Source: Xanthostigma xanthostigma (lineage: Eukaryota > Arthropoda > Insecta > Raphidioptera > Raphidiidae). From it: a stretch of DNA of 64,000 nucleotides. Both the position numbers and the translations under genes were made by a program. Positions 1 to 9,988 of this stretch are shown here, one piece after another. Under the pieces are notes generated by a model, which was not told the origin of the DNA, searched no databases, and saw nothing but the letters and a program-made list of their open reading frames with translations. The DNA lies in assembly GCA_963575645.1 (NCBI GenBank), contig OY754469.1, positions 41,622,753 to 41,686,752 of the forward strand. The letters are read 5' to 3'. Each line of letters begins with the position of its first letter. Positions within the stretch are counted from its first letter, which is position 1.

Positions 1-505
1 TCAGTTCTTGACTAGGCTATATTGCGACAGCATATTAATTAATAAATTCAACCTTAATGTCGCTAAATCACGCATCGCAATTACATAATAACAATAGTCT
101 GCAGAGCTATTTAATATTTTAGTGACAATCCAGCTCTGTCGTGTACAACTTTAGATACGCACACCCTCTGGTTAGTGTTAGTGTCCTAGCCATAGAGAGG
201 TATTCGTGAATGCTTGTTATCACTGCTCATAACAGTTCAGCTCACTTCCCGTTCCTCAATTCGCGTCTGGATGGGCGCCGAGACGTCCCCTCGTCTTTTC
301 GATTGCCTACACACTCTTTATACACATCCACGGCGGTGGCGTCTTGTCTCCCGCGCATCGCCGTCTTCCCTCGACCGTCATCTTTATCGGTGATTTGAGA
401 AATTTGCCAAATTGTCTTCGTAATATTTATGTTTATTTCGTGATTACGCTATGCTTTTAATGCTTTCTATACAACCGCTCGAGCGCTATTTGTGTCTGGG
501 GATGT
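1..505. other. No gene recognised
   Basis: No ORF with coding character is visible. Bases about 230-400 are clearly richer in G and C than the surroundings and could be a transcribed leader or exon of a host gene, but no splice pair or protein similarity supports that. Confidence 0.3.
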
Positions 506-1052
506 CAGGGTTGCCAGATGACGGATTTTTTTTTCTCGTACCAGTATTGCTAAATATCTCGTACTTTCAACACGTACAAGTAGAAATTTAAAGTAGGTAC
601 CTAATACCTATATCGAATAAAATTTATAATTTATGCTATTTACTGTACCTACTATTTAACTTTGTGTAGTCATATTCTTGTGCTTTTAGCTGTCAATTCA
701 AATGAAACAATTAGAACTGATTAACAATTAGAAGTGATTAACATTAGTGTAATAAGTACAACAACAAATACCTAAATACATTAAACGGGGATTCCCTAGT
801 CAAGTTGTCTAGTTTCATATAATGATGAGGTAGTGCATTTAGTGATGCGCCCAGTCGATCGTTTTGTGGTGTGTGAAGTAGGTAAATATATGCAAATTCT
901 TACACTTTTTGGCTGATACTAAGCGAAGGCAGTCATCATTGTTAAAATCTCGTACGAAATTTTACGAGAATTTTGTTATTCTTGTATCTCGTACAAAAAC
1001 TGTAAATCTCGTAATGGTACCTACGAGATTTCTCGTACGTCTGGCAACCCTG
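506..1052. mobile_element. hAT-like non-autonomous element
   Basis: The ends are inverted (CAGGGTTGCCAGA at the left, TCTGGCAACCCTG at the right). They are flanked by 8-bp near-identical direct repeats, GGGGATGT at 498-505 and GTGGATGT at 1053-1060, which is the target-duplication size of hAT transposons. The interior has several copies of a CTCGTA motif in both orientations and no transposase. The open frame across its right part is chance. Confidence 0.75.
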
Positions 1053-1417
1053 GTGGATGTAGATATAAGAAGTGCTGTATACTGCACACACCGTGGAATG
1101 TTTAGGACCAAAACGTGGCTCGTAGTTTGTCTTATAAGTTATGGTGTCAAATTACTTCTTTATGTTGGTATTATTAAAATAAGGTTTGTGATGGTATGTT
1201 TAATGTTTTAACCTACTTAGAAACTTTTGTATATCTACTGCGCGAATAGATCTTTGCTGTTATATACTCTGTACGGTCTATTTTACCGAACCATTGTGAC
1301 CGATTGTAATTGTAAAAATATATCAGCAATTGTTATCGAATAATCGTAACGGATGAGGAAACTGATTGAATCACTTAAAATTACGCTTATTCTTAAACTA
1401 TCTTAAAAATTAAACAG
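1053..1417. other. AT-rich spacer, nothing recognised
   Basis: No repeat partner in the window and no coding signal. Confidence 0.3.
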
Positions 1418-1859
1418 AAAGGACCCCGCACAAACCTTATGGGATTTGGTTCACGGTTAAATTAATCGAAAATAGTTTTATTTTATAATTTAAAAGTCAC
1501 TAAGAAAAAGTGTCCATGGAACATAGCCTAAAAATTAATAGATTTTTAGCTACAGCGAAATTTAGATATAGGGATATCCATTGAATTTGCAAACATGTTC
1601 CATGTTCAATGTTTGTGCTTTTTTTAGAAGTAGCAAAATAATCGAAAACTAGATAATGTTGGAAGGTGTCACCCTGTATAAAATAATAATGTTATATTCG
1701 GATTCAGCGCACTCGAAATCATATTTCTAGAGCTTAAGATTTTTTAATATTGTGAATCTCGCTAAACATAATATCTGTGACTTTTAAACTATAAAATAAA
1801 ACCATTTTCAATTAATTTAACCGATAATCAAATCCCATAAGGTTTGTGCGGGGCTCTTT
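1418..1859. mobile_element. Palindromic foldback element, copy 1
   Basis: The two halves are long imperfect inverted repeats. The left end reads AAAGGACCCCGCACAAACC and the right end is its near reverse complement, and pairing continues for well over 100 bp towards a centre near 1650. A second copy of the same family lies at 58769-59275. No ORF. This is probably a MITE of an unidentified DNA transposon family. Confidence 0.75.
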
Positions 1860-2669
1860 GTTGATACTTTCAAACATCTCTTCGTCTGATGTTTACCGTG
1901 CTTCATTTTTTTTGTTATTATGCTATGTTTTATTCACTTTGAAAAAATTTTAATTGAATTTTTTGCTTATAATTAAGTTCTAACTGGTAAGTTAAAAATC
2001 ATTGTATGTAAATTTGAGCTTATAATAAAACCATAAAATTATTTAGTAACTCGAAACTTTTCAGACAAATAAACTAACATTTTGTTAGCAACATTTACAA
2101 ACCGCCTCTTTATGCTGGTGCATACTTTTTTAATTTTAATTTCTAAACTACTTTATTGTTATCCAACAATATTCATTACAAACTTGGTTAAACTTTTTCT
2201 ATGTTCCACATAAAAATGTAATTAAACATACGTTTTAATTTAACATATACATCACAATCAACTTGACTATCAAAACTGATGAAATTTTAAAACCAGCTAC
2301 GGAGTAGGTATAAAAATCCACAAATATTTTTTTTTCAAAGTGTCTATGAATAAATATTTTCTATTAAATAAATGAGTCGCGTTATAATTAATTATGAACT
2401 CGAGCAAACAAGTAATAGAGTAAAATATTAACTTGACAGGAATGAACCCGTATTAATGCTTATTTGAAAAGAGTTTTGAAATCACAAAATTATATTTTGT
2501 TGGGATACCAATACTTTTTGTAAAGTTATATTCTACATAATATACAATACACACACTCAGCTCTGAGCTCATTTTAATATGATTCTGATCTTATATTATT
2601 CGCCTTTCGGTATAAAGTATAATTAAAGCTGAACAATAATAACGTTCATTGTTACAAGATTATATCTTT
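1860..2669. other. AT-rich stretch, nothing recognised
   Basis: Low-complexity A/T sequence, without paired repeats or plausible coding sequence. Confidence 0.3.
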
Positions 2670-2954
2670 GTCAACGACGTCAATGTGAATGGTTTAAGTC
2701 ACTATAAGCTTAGTTTACACTTATAGTGTGTCATTCAACATTAAATGATTCAGCAAAGATAACTCCATACTTGCAAAATTCACTAGTGCCTCTGTGGCCT
2801 GTGCTGTGTGCGCTCTGTAAATGTACAGTACAGAACAGCTCAGCACAGAGCAATGGCGCTCGGAGTGTCATTCACAAAAAAGAGCGACTCGTTCCGATCC
2901 GAGAAGGGAGTGGTTCATTATGAACGACTCGATCAGGAGCGACACATCACTACT
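2670..2954 (+). repeat. Dispersed repeat, direct copy of 62860-63155
   Basis: About 285 bp aligns closely, in the same orientation, with 62860-63155. Shared stretches include GTCAACGACGTCAATG at the start and a CTGTGCTGTGTGCGCTCTG segment in the middle. The right end carries short repeats of the GAACGACTCG type, like the ends of some hAT elements, but a matching left terminus is not seen. It is non-coding despite a 65-codon open frame. Confidence 0.7.
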
Positions 2955-3054
2955 TTGAATTCTCCATAATGCTCCTGAATGTGTATGACGAAGACTTAAA
3001 AATTATTTGCTAGCTGCAATATCTCTGCAAGAGAACCATTTACTGATCCGAGGA

Positions 3055-3350
3055 GGGTTTAGCTTCGACATCCGCTCGGTGGTAGACAACAGCAAATATC
3101 CCGAGCCTTGATGGTTCCAAACTTACCTTGGTTTGATCAGAAAACAATACAGTTTTCCACTCCTTCAAAAAAGCCTAAGGATAGTTTTCGTTCGTACAGG
3201 ACGTATAAAAAGTTTGCATATAAAAACACGAATTGGTTCGCATTGTATATTGCATGTTTAATACGCGGAGTATACAAATTTGTTTTCTCATCTGTAAACA
3301 GAATATTAACACTGAAAAATACTGCTTCATCAGAATGTAAAAAAAAGAAT
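3055..3350 (-). pseudogene. Degenerate Tc1/mariner-type transposase fragments
   Basis: Two minus-strand frames each show a piece resembling a DDE transposase. At 3100-3165 there is EWKTVLFSDQTK, like the second catalytic aspartate block of Tc1-like enzymes (WxxVLFSDETK). At about 3255-3340 there is HSDEAVF, like another IS630/Tc1-superfamily block. Frames shift and stops intervene, so this is a dead relic. The assignment rests on short motifs only. Confidence 0.35.
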
Positions 3351-3445
3351 AGGTGTATACATTAGTTGTCAGTTTATAATAATGTTAAAAGCCATATTTT
3401 ATACGTTGCATCATAATACACGATAAACAAACATACATCACAGAT

Positions 3446-3477
<32 letters not shown>

Positions 3478-3615
3478 CTTTTTTTTTTTTCTTAAAATGA
3501 TTTTATTAAATTAAAACATAATTACATGTGGATAATAAAATATGGTAAATAAAAATATACAGATAAGCAAAAAAAAAAGGATTAATACATCAATTAATTA
3601 TTAACAATATTGTAC

Positions 3616-6600
3616 TTATAATGCATCGAAGTTTTTCACTAACTCAAGATTTTTCCCTACGGTTTTTTCTGTGATTAGATATAATTTAAAACTATCTACA
3701 CTTGTCAGTTGCAGATTATTTAGGTTGTACATAATAACATTGGTTATTAACCAAATATAAAAATTCTCTTGGTTTTTGTCGCCTATATTAAAATTAAAAA
3801 AAAGCATGTCTTCTTCCGATAGCCGTACCATGGGGTTAATCTCGTGTAATTTTTTTTTACAGTAACTCCAAATTGGCGTCGTGTAACGGCAATTCATAAT
3901 TCTGTGTCCTATTGTGTCTTCTTTATTGCATACGTTGCAGTAGGGAGAGTGCGTCATACCGTGCCTGTAGAGTTTGTAATTTGTGGGAATTATGTCATTG
4001 AGCATTGCCTTGATGGTAAATCTTTTGTCGGTTGCTAGGAATCCTTTAGATATGTTGTCCCATATTTTTCTCCACAATTTACCAGGGTTCTTTTGTTGTA
4101 TTTCAGGAATGGTCGGCTTTTGGATTTCCTCATAAATATTTTTTGTTATTATTTTATTCGTTACATTATTTTTTAAAAAATCAATTTTTTCAGCTGTTTT
4201 TAAAATTTTTCTAAATATTATTGGAATATTTTTGCGGTTAGATACATCAAAAAGTTCATCAAGAAGCTTTTTATCTAAATTATCACCGAAGTTGAACAAA
4301 GTGTTGTATATTTGCTTGATAAATAAAGCGTTACATTTATTTTTAACATTAATTAATCCAAAACCTCCCTTATTTTCGGGCATTTGAATCTGTTGTCTCG
4401 GAATTCTGAATGGATGTCCTTTCCACAAAAATATACCAATTTCCTTTTCTATAATTGCTGCATGTTTATTTGGAATGGGGATAATTTGTGCCAGATACCA
4501 AAGTTTGCTCAAGGCTATTGTATTTACTAGCCATACTCTTTGGATTACATTTAATGTTCGGCCTGTATTGTTTCTAAAAAAATTAATTATTTTATTCACC
4601 AAATCATTCCAGTTATCTTGAATAAACGAATTGTAATCTTTTTGCCATACCACGCCTAGTGTTTTAAATTTCTGTTCTACTGAAATGTTAATAAAATATT
4701 TTGTATTCTCTGGTAAAATTTTCCCCATTTCCAATACCGAGGATTTTTTATAGTTTAGTTTAGCTGCGGAGGCCAGGCAGAATAGTTTTAAACATTTTTG
4801 TATGACAGTGCCATCTTTGATATATTCAGTGTAAATTTGGACATCGTCCGCAAACGCTCTGACTTTTAGTCTTTCACCACCTATGTCAATTCCTTGAATT
4901 CTTTCATCTAGTAGTCTTAGTAGCGGTTCGATTGCTATTGTGAAGAGAATCATCGAGAGGGGACATCCTTGACGCACAGATGAGTTAATTTTTATCGATT
5001 TGGTTAAATAACCATTAATCAAAATTTTTGAATTGGCGCATTTGTATAAATTCTTGACGAGTTCAATTATATTGACCGGAAAGTTCATTTTATATAATAT
5101 TTTCCATAGATAATCATGATTTACACGATCAAACGCCTTTTCAAAGTCTAAGTTTATTATAATAGCATTTTTATTTTTTTGATTAACGTATCTTGTTATA
5201 ATGTTTCTTAAAATTGTTGCATTGTTGTAAATATTTCTATTAAGTAGACCTGCTGTCTGTCCTTGATCGATAATATCACTCATGAAGTTTTTGACGCGTA
5301 GCGCTAGAATTTTCATTAATATTTTGTAATCTGTGTTTAATAGAGTAATCGGTCTAAAATCTTCTACCGTTTTGGGTGCTATTTTCTTTTGGGCAAGTAT
5401 GATAATACCTTCAGAAAAAATTTCGTTTATTTGGGCTGAATTGGTGAAAATTTCGTTGAGTACGCATTTGAAATCTGCATGTATTATTTCCCAGAAATTT
5501 AAATAAAACTCATATGTTAAACCGTCGGGTCCTGGGGATTTTTTCTTTTTTACGGCTTCCAGTACAACTTTCAGTTCTTCTTCGTCAATTTCATCTTTCA
5601 ACGCTTTTTTGTCATTTTCACTAATTTTTTTGTTAACAGCGTTAATTATGTTGGCGTTTATATTTGTCGGTTCTCCTTTGTATAGATCTGAATAGTAATT
5701 CTCAAATTCCTGAATAACTTCTTTAAAATTGTTAGACGATTCGCCATTGAGTTTTCGAATTTTGTTTATTTGTTTTAATCGACCTTTATGTTTTTCTCTA
5801 CTAACATTATATACTGACCGTTTTTCTTCTTCGATTACATGTAGCTTTGCTCTGATGTTGACACCCTCCAGAAATTCATTTTGTTTTTCCATTATTACTG
5901 TTTTAATTTTTTTGATTTTATTAAAGTAATAATCTTTTTGGTTTGTGTTTAGATATAATTTATATAAGTCATCTAGCACTGCATTATAGAATTCCAGTGT
6001 GTTTCTTTTTACGCGTGCTTCTTCGATTGCGATATTTTTGAAGAATTTTTTTATTTCAGGTTTGACTATATTTATCCACCATGCGACGTAGGACTTATCT
6101 TTTTTCTTTTTTTTTAAATTATCCCATAGAGTTTTGAATGCGTTTTTGATGTTGTCATTTTGGGTTAATGCTGAATTTAATTTCCAGTACCCTTTACCTA
6201 TCGTGCTAATTTTTATCTCATTTCTGAGTTTAATTAATATCGCATTATGATCCGAAAACGGTATGGGTATATTTTCTATATCAGTTATTTTACATTTCAT
6301 ATTTTTTGAAACGTAAATTCTGTCTAATCGTGAAGCAGAGGTTCCTCTAATGAAGGTATATCCTATTTCCATTGGTTTTCTTAGTGTCCATGCGTCATGT
6401 AAGGAGAGGTTTTTAATTACACGATTTAATCCGGCACTTGGAGTATAGTTACCTAGCGCGTCTTTTTTATCCACAATACAATTAAAATCACCACCGAAAA
6501 GTAAATTATTATAGTTACGATTTATATGAAAAGCGAGGTCACGTTCAAACAAAAGTTCTCGTTCTGTTTTTGCATTGGTACCTGACGGTGCATAAATATT

Positions 6601-6903
6601 AAGTATTAGTGTATCTTGCCACATTGCACTAATGATTCTACCATTAGGCGATTTTTGAATATTTTTTAGATCGATTCCAGTTCGGTAAACTATCGCCGTG
6701 CCACGTAGATTTTCATCTATGTTGATTATGTAATCATAGCCAAAGAAGAAGCTTAGGTCGTGGTTATTGACTTCTTGCAAAAAAAGAATGTCTACGTCAT
6801 AGTCTTTTGTAAATTTTTGTAATAAACATTGTGTGTTTTTTGATTTCAGACCGTTAACATTGATTGTTGCGCAGATGGAGATTTTATTTAGGTGATTAGA
6901 CAT
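3616..6903 (-). CDS. LINE ORF2: AP endonuclease + reverse transcriptase
   Basis: This 1,095-aa protein nicks target DNA and reverse-transcribes its own RNA (target-primed reverse transcription). Residues 1-225 are an APE-type endonuclease: INVNG (14-18), QEV (43-45), IYAPSG (103-108), GGDFNC (137-142), RLDRIYVS (192-199) and SDHN (217-220), so the catalytic N, E, D and H residues are all present. The YWKLN block (239-243) is typical of L1/Tx1. The RT spans about 450-760 with SPGPDG (456-461), DFRPITLLN (515-523), NLDFEKAFD (584-592), RQGCPLS (644-650) and the catalytic FADD (684-687). Near the C-terminus is a CCHC zinc motif (CNVCNKEDTIGH...C). The ATG at 6901-6903 lies 5 nt after the ORF1 stop, suggesting termination-reinitiation. 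There are no stops or frameshifts. The L1/Tx1 assignment is inferred from motifs; catalytic competence is untested. Confidence 0.92.
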   Translation of the reverse strand: MSNHLNKISICATINVNGLKSKNTQCLLQKFTKDYDVDILFLQEVNNHDLSFFFGYDYIINIDENLRGTAIVYRTGIDLKNIQKSPNGRIISAMWQDTLILNIYAPSGTNAKTERELLFERDLAFHINRNYNNLLFGGDFNCIVDKKDALGNYTPSAGLNRVIKNLSLHDAWTLRKPMEIGYTFIRGTSASRLDRIYVSKNMKCKITDIENIPIPFSDHNAILIKLRNEIKISTIGKGYWKLNSALTQNDNIKNAFKTLWDNLKKKKKDKSYVAWWINIVKPEIKKFFKNIAIEEARVKRNTLEFYNAVLDDLYKLYLNTNQKDYYFNKIKKIKTVIMEKQNEFLEGVNIRAKLHVIEEEKRSVYNVSREKHKGRLKQINKIRKLNGESSNNFKEVIQEFENYYSDLYKGEPTNINANIINAVNKKISENDKKALKDEIDEEELKVVLEAVKKKKSPGPDGLTYEFYLNFWEIIHADFKCVLNEIFTNSAQINEIFSEGIIILAQKKIAPKTVEDFRPITLLNTDYKILMKILALRVKNFMSDIIDQGQTAGLLNRNIYNNATILRNIITRYVNQKNKNAIIINLDFEKAFDRVNHDYLWKILYKMNFPVNIIELVKNLYKCANSKILINGYLTKSIKINSSVRQGCPLSMILFTIAIEPLLRLLDERIQGIDIGGERLKVRAFADDVQIYTEYIKDGTVIQKCLKLFCLASAAKLNYKKSSVLEMGKILPENTKYFINISVEQKFKTLGVVWQKDYNSFIQDNWNDLVNKIINFFRNNTGRTLNVIQRVWLVNTIALSKLWYLAQIIPIPNKHAAIIEKEIGIFLWKGHPFRIPRQQIQMPENKGGFGLINVKNKCNALFIKQIYNTLFNFGDNLDKKLLDELFDVSNRKNIPIIFRKILKTAEKIDFLKNNVTNKIITKNIYEEIQKPTIPEIQQKNPGKLWRKIWDNISKGFLATDKRFTIKAMLNDIIPTNYKLYRHGMTHSPYCNVCNKEDTIGHRIMNCRYTTPIWSYCKKKLHEINPMVRLSEEDMLFFNFNIGDKNQENFYIWLITNVIMYNLNNLQLTSVDSFKLYLITEKTVGKNLELVKNFDAL

Positions 6904-6908
6904 AAGAA

Positions 6909-8114
6909 TTAATTATCGATGAGCGGTTGATCAGGATCGCTCGCAGTGTCTGTTGATTCATCGTGTCTGGAGATCGAGCTTGTTTCAGAATAATTTTCGT
7001 CTTCGGAGTTATCCTTGGTAATTAATATTGACTCCTTCTCGATTATTTGTTGAGGCTGACACGCATTTGTTACTGTTTTTTTCCTGACATCGTTGATCGA
7101 TTCATTTGACGTTTGATTTTTTTTCCTTTTTCTGTTTTTTCTAGTTTTTTTATCAACTTCCATGGAGATTATGTCATCTTCCAGTAATTCTCGGATTTTT
7201 TCACCCGTATTCTTGATTTTTTTATTCTCTTGGTTATCTATTTCCGAACGACTTGTTGAAGGAACTTCACTAATTAGGGCCGACTCGACTATTTGCTCGT
7301 CCTGTAGTATATCTTCATTTGGTTGAGGTGTGTGCTCACTTTGTAATTCTGGTGATTGATCAGTAGATTGAACAGTTATTGGATTCGACAGGTCTAACGG
7401 GTTTGTTTCTGGTTGCAGTGGTTTTGGCATTATCTGCTTATTTATTGTTCCTGTTTCAAATGATTTGCTGGCTATTCTGGCCCAAGTAATAGGTCCTGTC
7501 GTTCTATCTGGAGGTAACTGTACTGGTTTTTTTTTGGGGCAATCATTTCTTAAATGGTCCATGGAATTACAAATGGCGCACATTTTAGGTTGTCCGTTAT
7601 ATAATATTAGGGCTTTGTGGCTAGCGATGAATAAGGAGGAAGGAATATGTTGCTTCAACTCGATTCTGACCTGGATGACTCCATTAGGCACTCTGTATCG
7701 GTGTTCACCTTGCCAGCATTCTTTAGAAATCGCTTTGACACTTCCAAACTTTTTCATTATTGGTTCAATTTCCTGTTCTGTAATCCCGAAAGGTAGATTG
7801 AAGATCCGTACTGTCCGCACTCCATATCCTGCATGTGTAATGTGTACAAGGGCTGTTGTACCATCTGTATAAGTAAAACGAATAGGTGCTGCGTATTTTT
7901 CAATAAGTTGATTACATAATTCTTCATTTTTCAGTTGTATAAAAACAATTTTTAGATATAAATCAATCTGAATTCCTGCGATTTCTGTGTCATTCAATTT
8001 TAAGTTTTCAAATATCCATTCGTGTACTTCATAAGACGACGGTTTTCTACTATTTGTTTCAAATTCACAACGTATAGTATTTTTTCTATAGTTTGATAGA
8101 TTTTGCATCGCCAT
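6909..8114 (-). CDS. LINE ORF1: RRM and zinc-knuckle RNA-binding protein
   Basis: About 401 aa, and the nucleic-acid-binding partner of the ORF2 downstream. The first in-frame ATG is at 8114; the frame is open slightly further upstream (to a GTG at 8132), but ATG is preferred. A region near residues 100-135 (VRIFNLPFGITEQEIEPI) looks like an RNA-recognition motif. It is followed at about residue 180-200 by one CCHC knuckle (CAICNSMDHLRNDCP, C-x2-C-x4-H-x4-C). The C-terminal half is acidic or polar with a lysine/arginine-rich run (KKTRKNRKRKKNQ) that could be a nuclear localisation signal. RRM plus CCHC is the usual ORF1 layout in Tx1-like and some other LINEs. Its stop at 6909-6911 is 5 nt from the ORF2 start. 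Confidence 0.85.
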   Translation of the reverse strand: MAMQNLSNYRKNTIRCEFETNSRKPSSYEVHEWIFENLKLNDTEIAGIQIDLYLKIVFIQLKNEELCNQLIEKYAAPIRFTYTDGTTALVHITHAGYGVRTVRIFNLPFGITEQEIEPIMKKFGSVKAISKECWQGEHRYRVPNGVIQVRIELKQHIPSSLFIASHKALILYNGQPKMCAICNSMDHLRNDCPKKKPVQLPPDRTTGPITWARIASKSFETGTINKQIMPKPLQPETNPLDLSNPITVQSTDQSPELQSEHTPQPNEDILQDEQIVESALISEVPSTSRSEIDNQENKKIKNTGEKIRELLEDDIISMEVDKKTRKNRKRKKNQTSNESINDVRKKTVTNACQPQQIIEKESILITKDNSEDENYSETSSISRHDESTDTASDPDQPLIDN

Positions 8115-9336
8115 TGTTTTACAAGAAAACACCCCTATTAGGGGATATCACACAAGAAGAAATAATTCACAAACGATAAATTAAACAAAAGGCCCAGCTC
8201 ACGTAAGTGAGCCGTGCACTCTCAAAAAGATTGTAATTGCACTTATATAACACGTCCGATCTCTACGAAAGGCATAGACGAACTCCAGAAATGTGAAAAA
8301 CAAAAAGTGAACATATATATTCCGTGTTAAAAGTACCTACACCCACCTGTATTTCTACACAAACACCTTCCAGTAGTACCTTGTAAAAGTTTGCTTTAAC
8401 AATTCACACGTCAACAATTTAATTTCTTGAATATTATATTATACAAATATATTAAAAACTAGCGGCCCGTCTCGGTTTCACCCGGGTGCGATAGATATAT
8501 TTCTCCAAAATTAATTTAGTTTGCGGCACGACATCTGAACTAGAAGCTTGAGCAAATTCTACCAGATTTGTTTCTGAATTAATAGCTTTGAGCGAATTCT
8601 ATCAGATGTCGCTGCTTGGTTGTAAAAGTTTTTTTTTTTTGAGAAAACACCGTAATATTGTTCAAAATATTTAATAAAAACTATCCTATAGCGTAACTTG
8701 GATCAAGCAACACACATTTACAAAACTTCATTAAAATCGGTTCAATAATTTGGAAAATAGCGTGGACAAACATCTAGTCCAGGAGGAATCGGCGCATGAG
8801 TATCGAAAACTATTCCACCTCAATTTTTTTATGCGATTCTCTTCAAATTACCCTACTGATGATATAAATGCATGTTGCCAGGGGGCAACCCCGTGCCATA
8901 TTGTTTAAACCGAAATTGTTTAAACAATTGCGAGGAATTGTTATTTTTCAACCGGACAAATTTTTTTTGTATTCTTTGTTAAAATACAATTAAAAAAGGT
9001 CCTATGGCTTTTCACGATAAAGTTAATATTTTTAGAGATATCAATTTTTAAAGGTTCGAAAAATCTTAAATTTGGGTACTTTTGACCCATGAAAAATATA
9101 TTAAAAAAAAAATAAAATGTAAATAATATTTTTTTTTTTATTCTTTATACAATAGTTAACAATATCCTTAATTGCGATTTCTAAAAATTTAATTATTTAT
9201 ACCTGTTTTTAATTGTTAATTTCGCGCGTTCACAAGTATGCGTTGCTTACCTATAAGTATCGTTGTCTCTCTCTGACTCATACGCTGCGTCGGTCTCTCG
9301 GTGTCCTGAATCATTATTTTACATTTATCTTTTAAA

Positions 9337-9449
9337 TAAATAAAATTATCGACCAATTTTTCAGACAATATATTAACAAACAATATAATATAATAATATT
9401 GTTTGTTAATATATTGTCTGAAAAATTGGTCGATAATTTTATTTATTTA
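9337..9449. repeat. Family A (Penelope-like) terminal fragments, inverted pair
   Basis: Two 50-odd-bp copies face each other around a short AT-rich centre. Each carries the outer part of repeat family A (AAATAAATAAAATTATCGAC then CAATTTTTCAGACAA). The hammerhead-like segment seen in longer family A copies is absent here. The pair forms the centre of the giant palindrome. Confidence 0.7.
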
Positions 9450-9452
9450 AAA

Positions 9453-9988
9453 CAGTGATTCCCAAAGTGGTCTATATCGACCCCCAGGGGTCGACGACAA
9501 CTTGCAAGGGGTCCATGTCAGCGGGAAAAAAATTGGGGGTCCATGAAATGAAAATGGGGGTCCACGATAGTGAATCTCCTAACAAAAAAAGAAACAAACT
9601 GGACATCGTTAACCGAAGAGATTTAAAATTAAATCTAACTAAATTGATGCCAAATGTTGAAAATTTATTATTAAAGCATCAGGTTCATACCTCACACTAA
9701 AAGCATTTATTTTTTGCTTAGTTATTTTATGTAACAGAAAGTAAATTTTAATTTGATTGGTTTAATATGAATCTAATTAATAAATGTATAAAACTAAACA
9801 TTTCTCACTACATTTCACTACCGTTATAAATTTAAATCGTTCAAAGTGAGTAGCACTATACCGGTTGTCAAAAATATATTTGAAATTAATGAATTTGCAA
9901 AAAATCAATATCAGATAAGCAGGGGGTCTACCCAAAACCGAAAAACATGGCAAGTGGTCTACGAGACAAAAAAGTTTGGGGACCTCTG
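9453..9988. mobile_element. hAT element fragment with ZBED-type ends
   Basis: The left terminus CAGTGATTCCCAAAG and right terminus (reverse complement CAGAGGTCCCCAAAC) are imperfect inverted repeats. They are flanked by a perfect 8-bp duplication, ATTTAAAA, at 9445-9452 and 9989-9996. It contains the end of a transposase gene (9575-9700), so it is an internally deleted derivative of an autonomous hAT. It sits in only one arm of the palindrome and is therefore younger than it. Confidence 0.88.
9575..9700 (+). pseudogene. C-terminal remnant of hAT (ZBED5/SCAND3-like) transposase
   Basis: About 41 codons ending in a stop. RNKLDIVNRRDLKLNLTKL near the start and the closing HTSH match the conserved C-terminal tail of the hAT transposases related to ZBED5/SCAND3, which typically read RNRLdve.dLRl.ls...P and end in QxHPSH or similar. 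The DDE domain and zinc finger are missing, so it cannot be active. Confidence 0.6.

Larger units (their letters stand above)
3447..8340 (-). mobile_element. Full-length LINE, L1/Tx1-like
   Basis: This non-LTR retrotransposon lies on the minus strand. Reading 5' to 3' it has a leader (right limit uncertain, between 8132 and about 8458), ORF1, a 5-nt gap, ORF2, a short 3' UTR, AATAAA at 3502-3507, and a poly(A) tail seen as T-runs at 3447-3490. Both ORFs are uninterrupted and all endonuclease and RT catalytic motifs are present, so insertion is probably recent. I could not find a convincing target-site duplication. The TINVNG endonuclease start, the YWKLN block and the SPGPDG...EFY block place it with L1/Tx1 elements rather than Jockey, RTE or R1. 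Confidence 0.88.

Noticed and set aside
7465..7872. 135-codon frame antisense to LINE ORF1
   Set aside because: A shadow of the genuine minus-strand ORF1.
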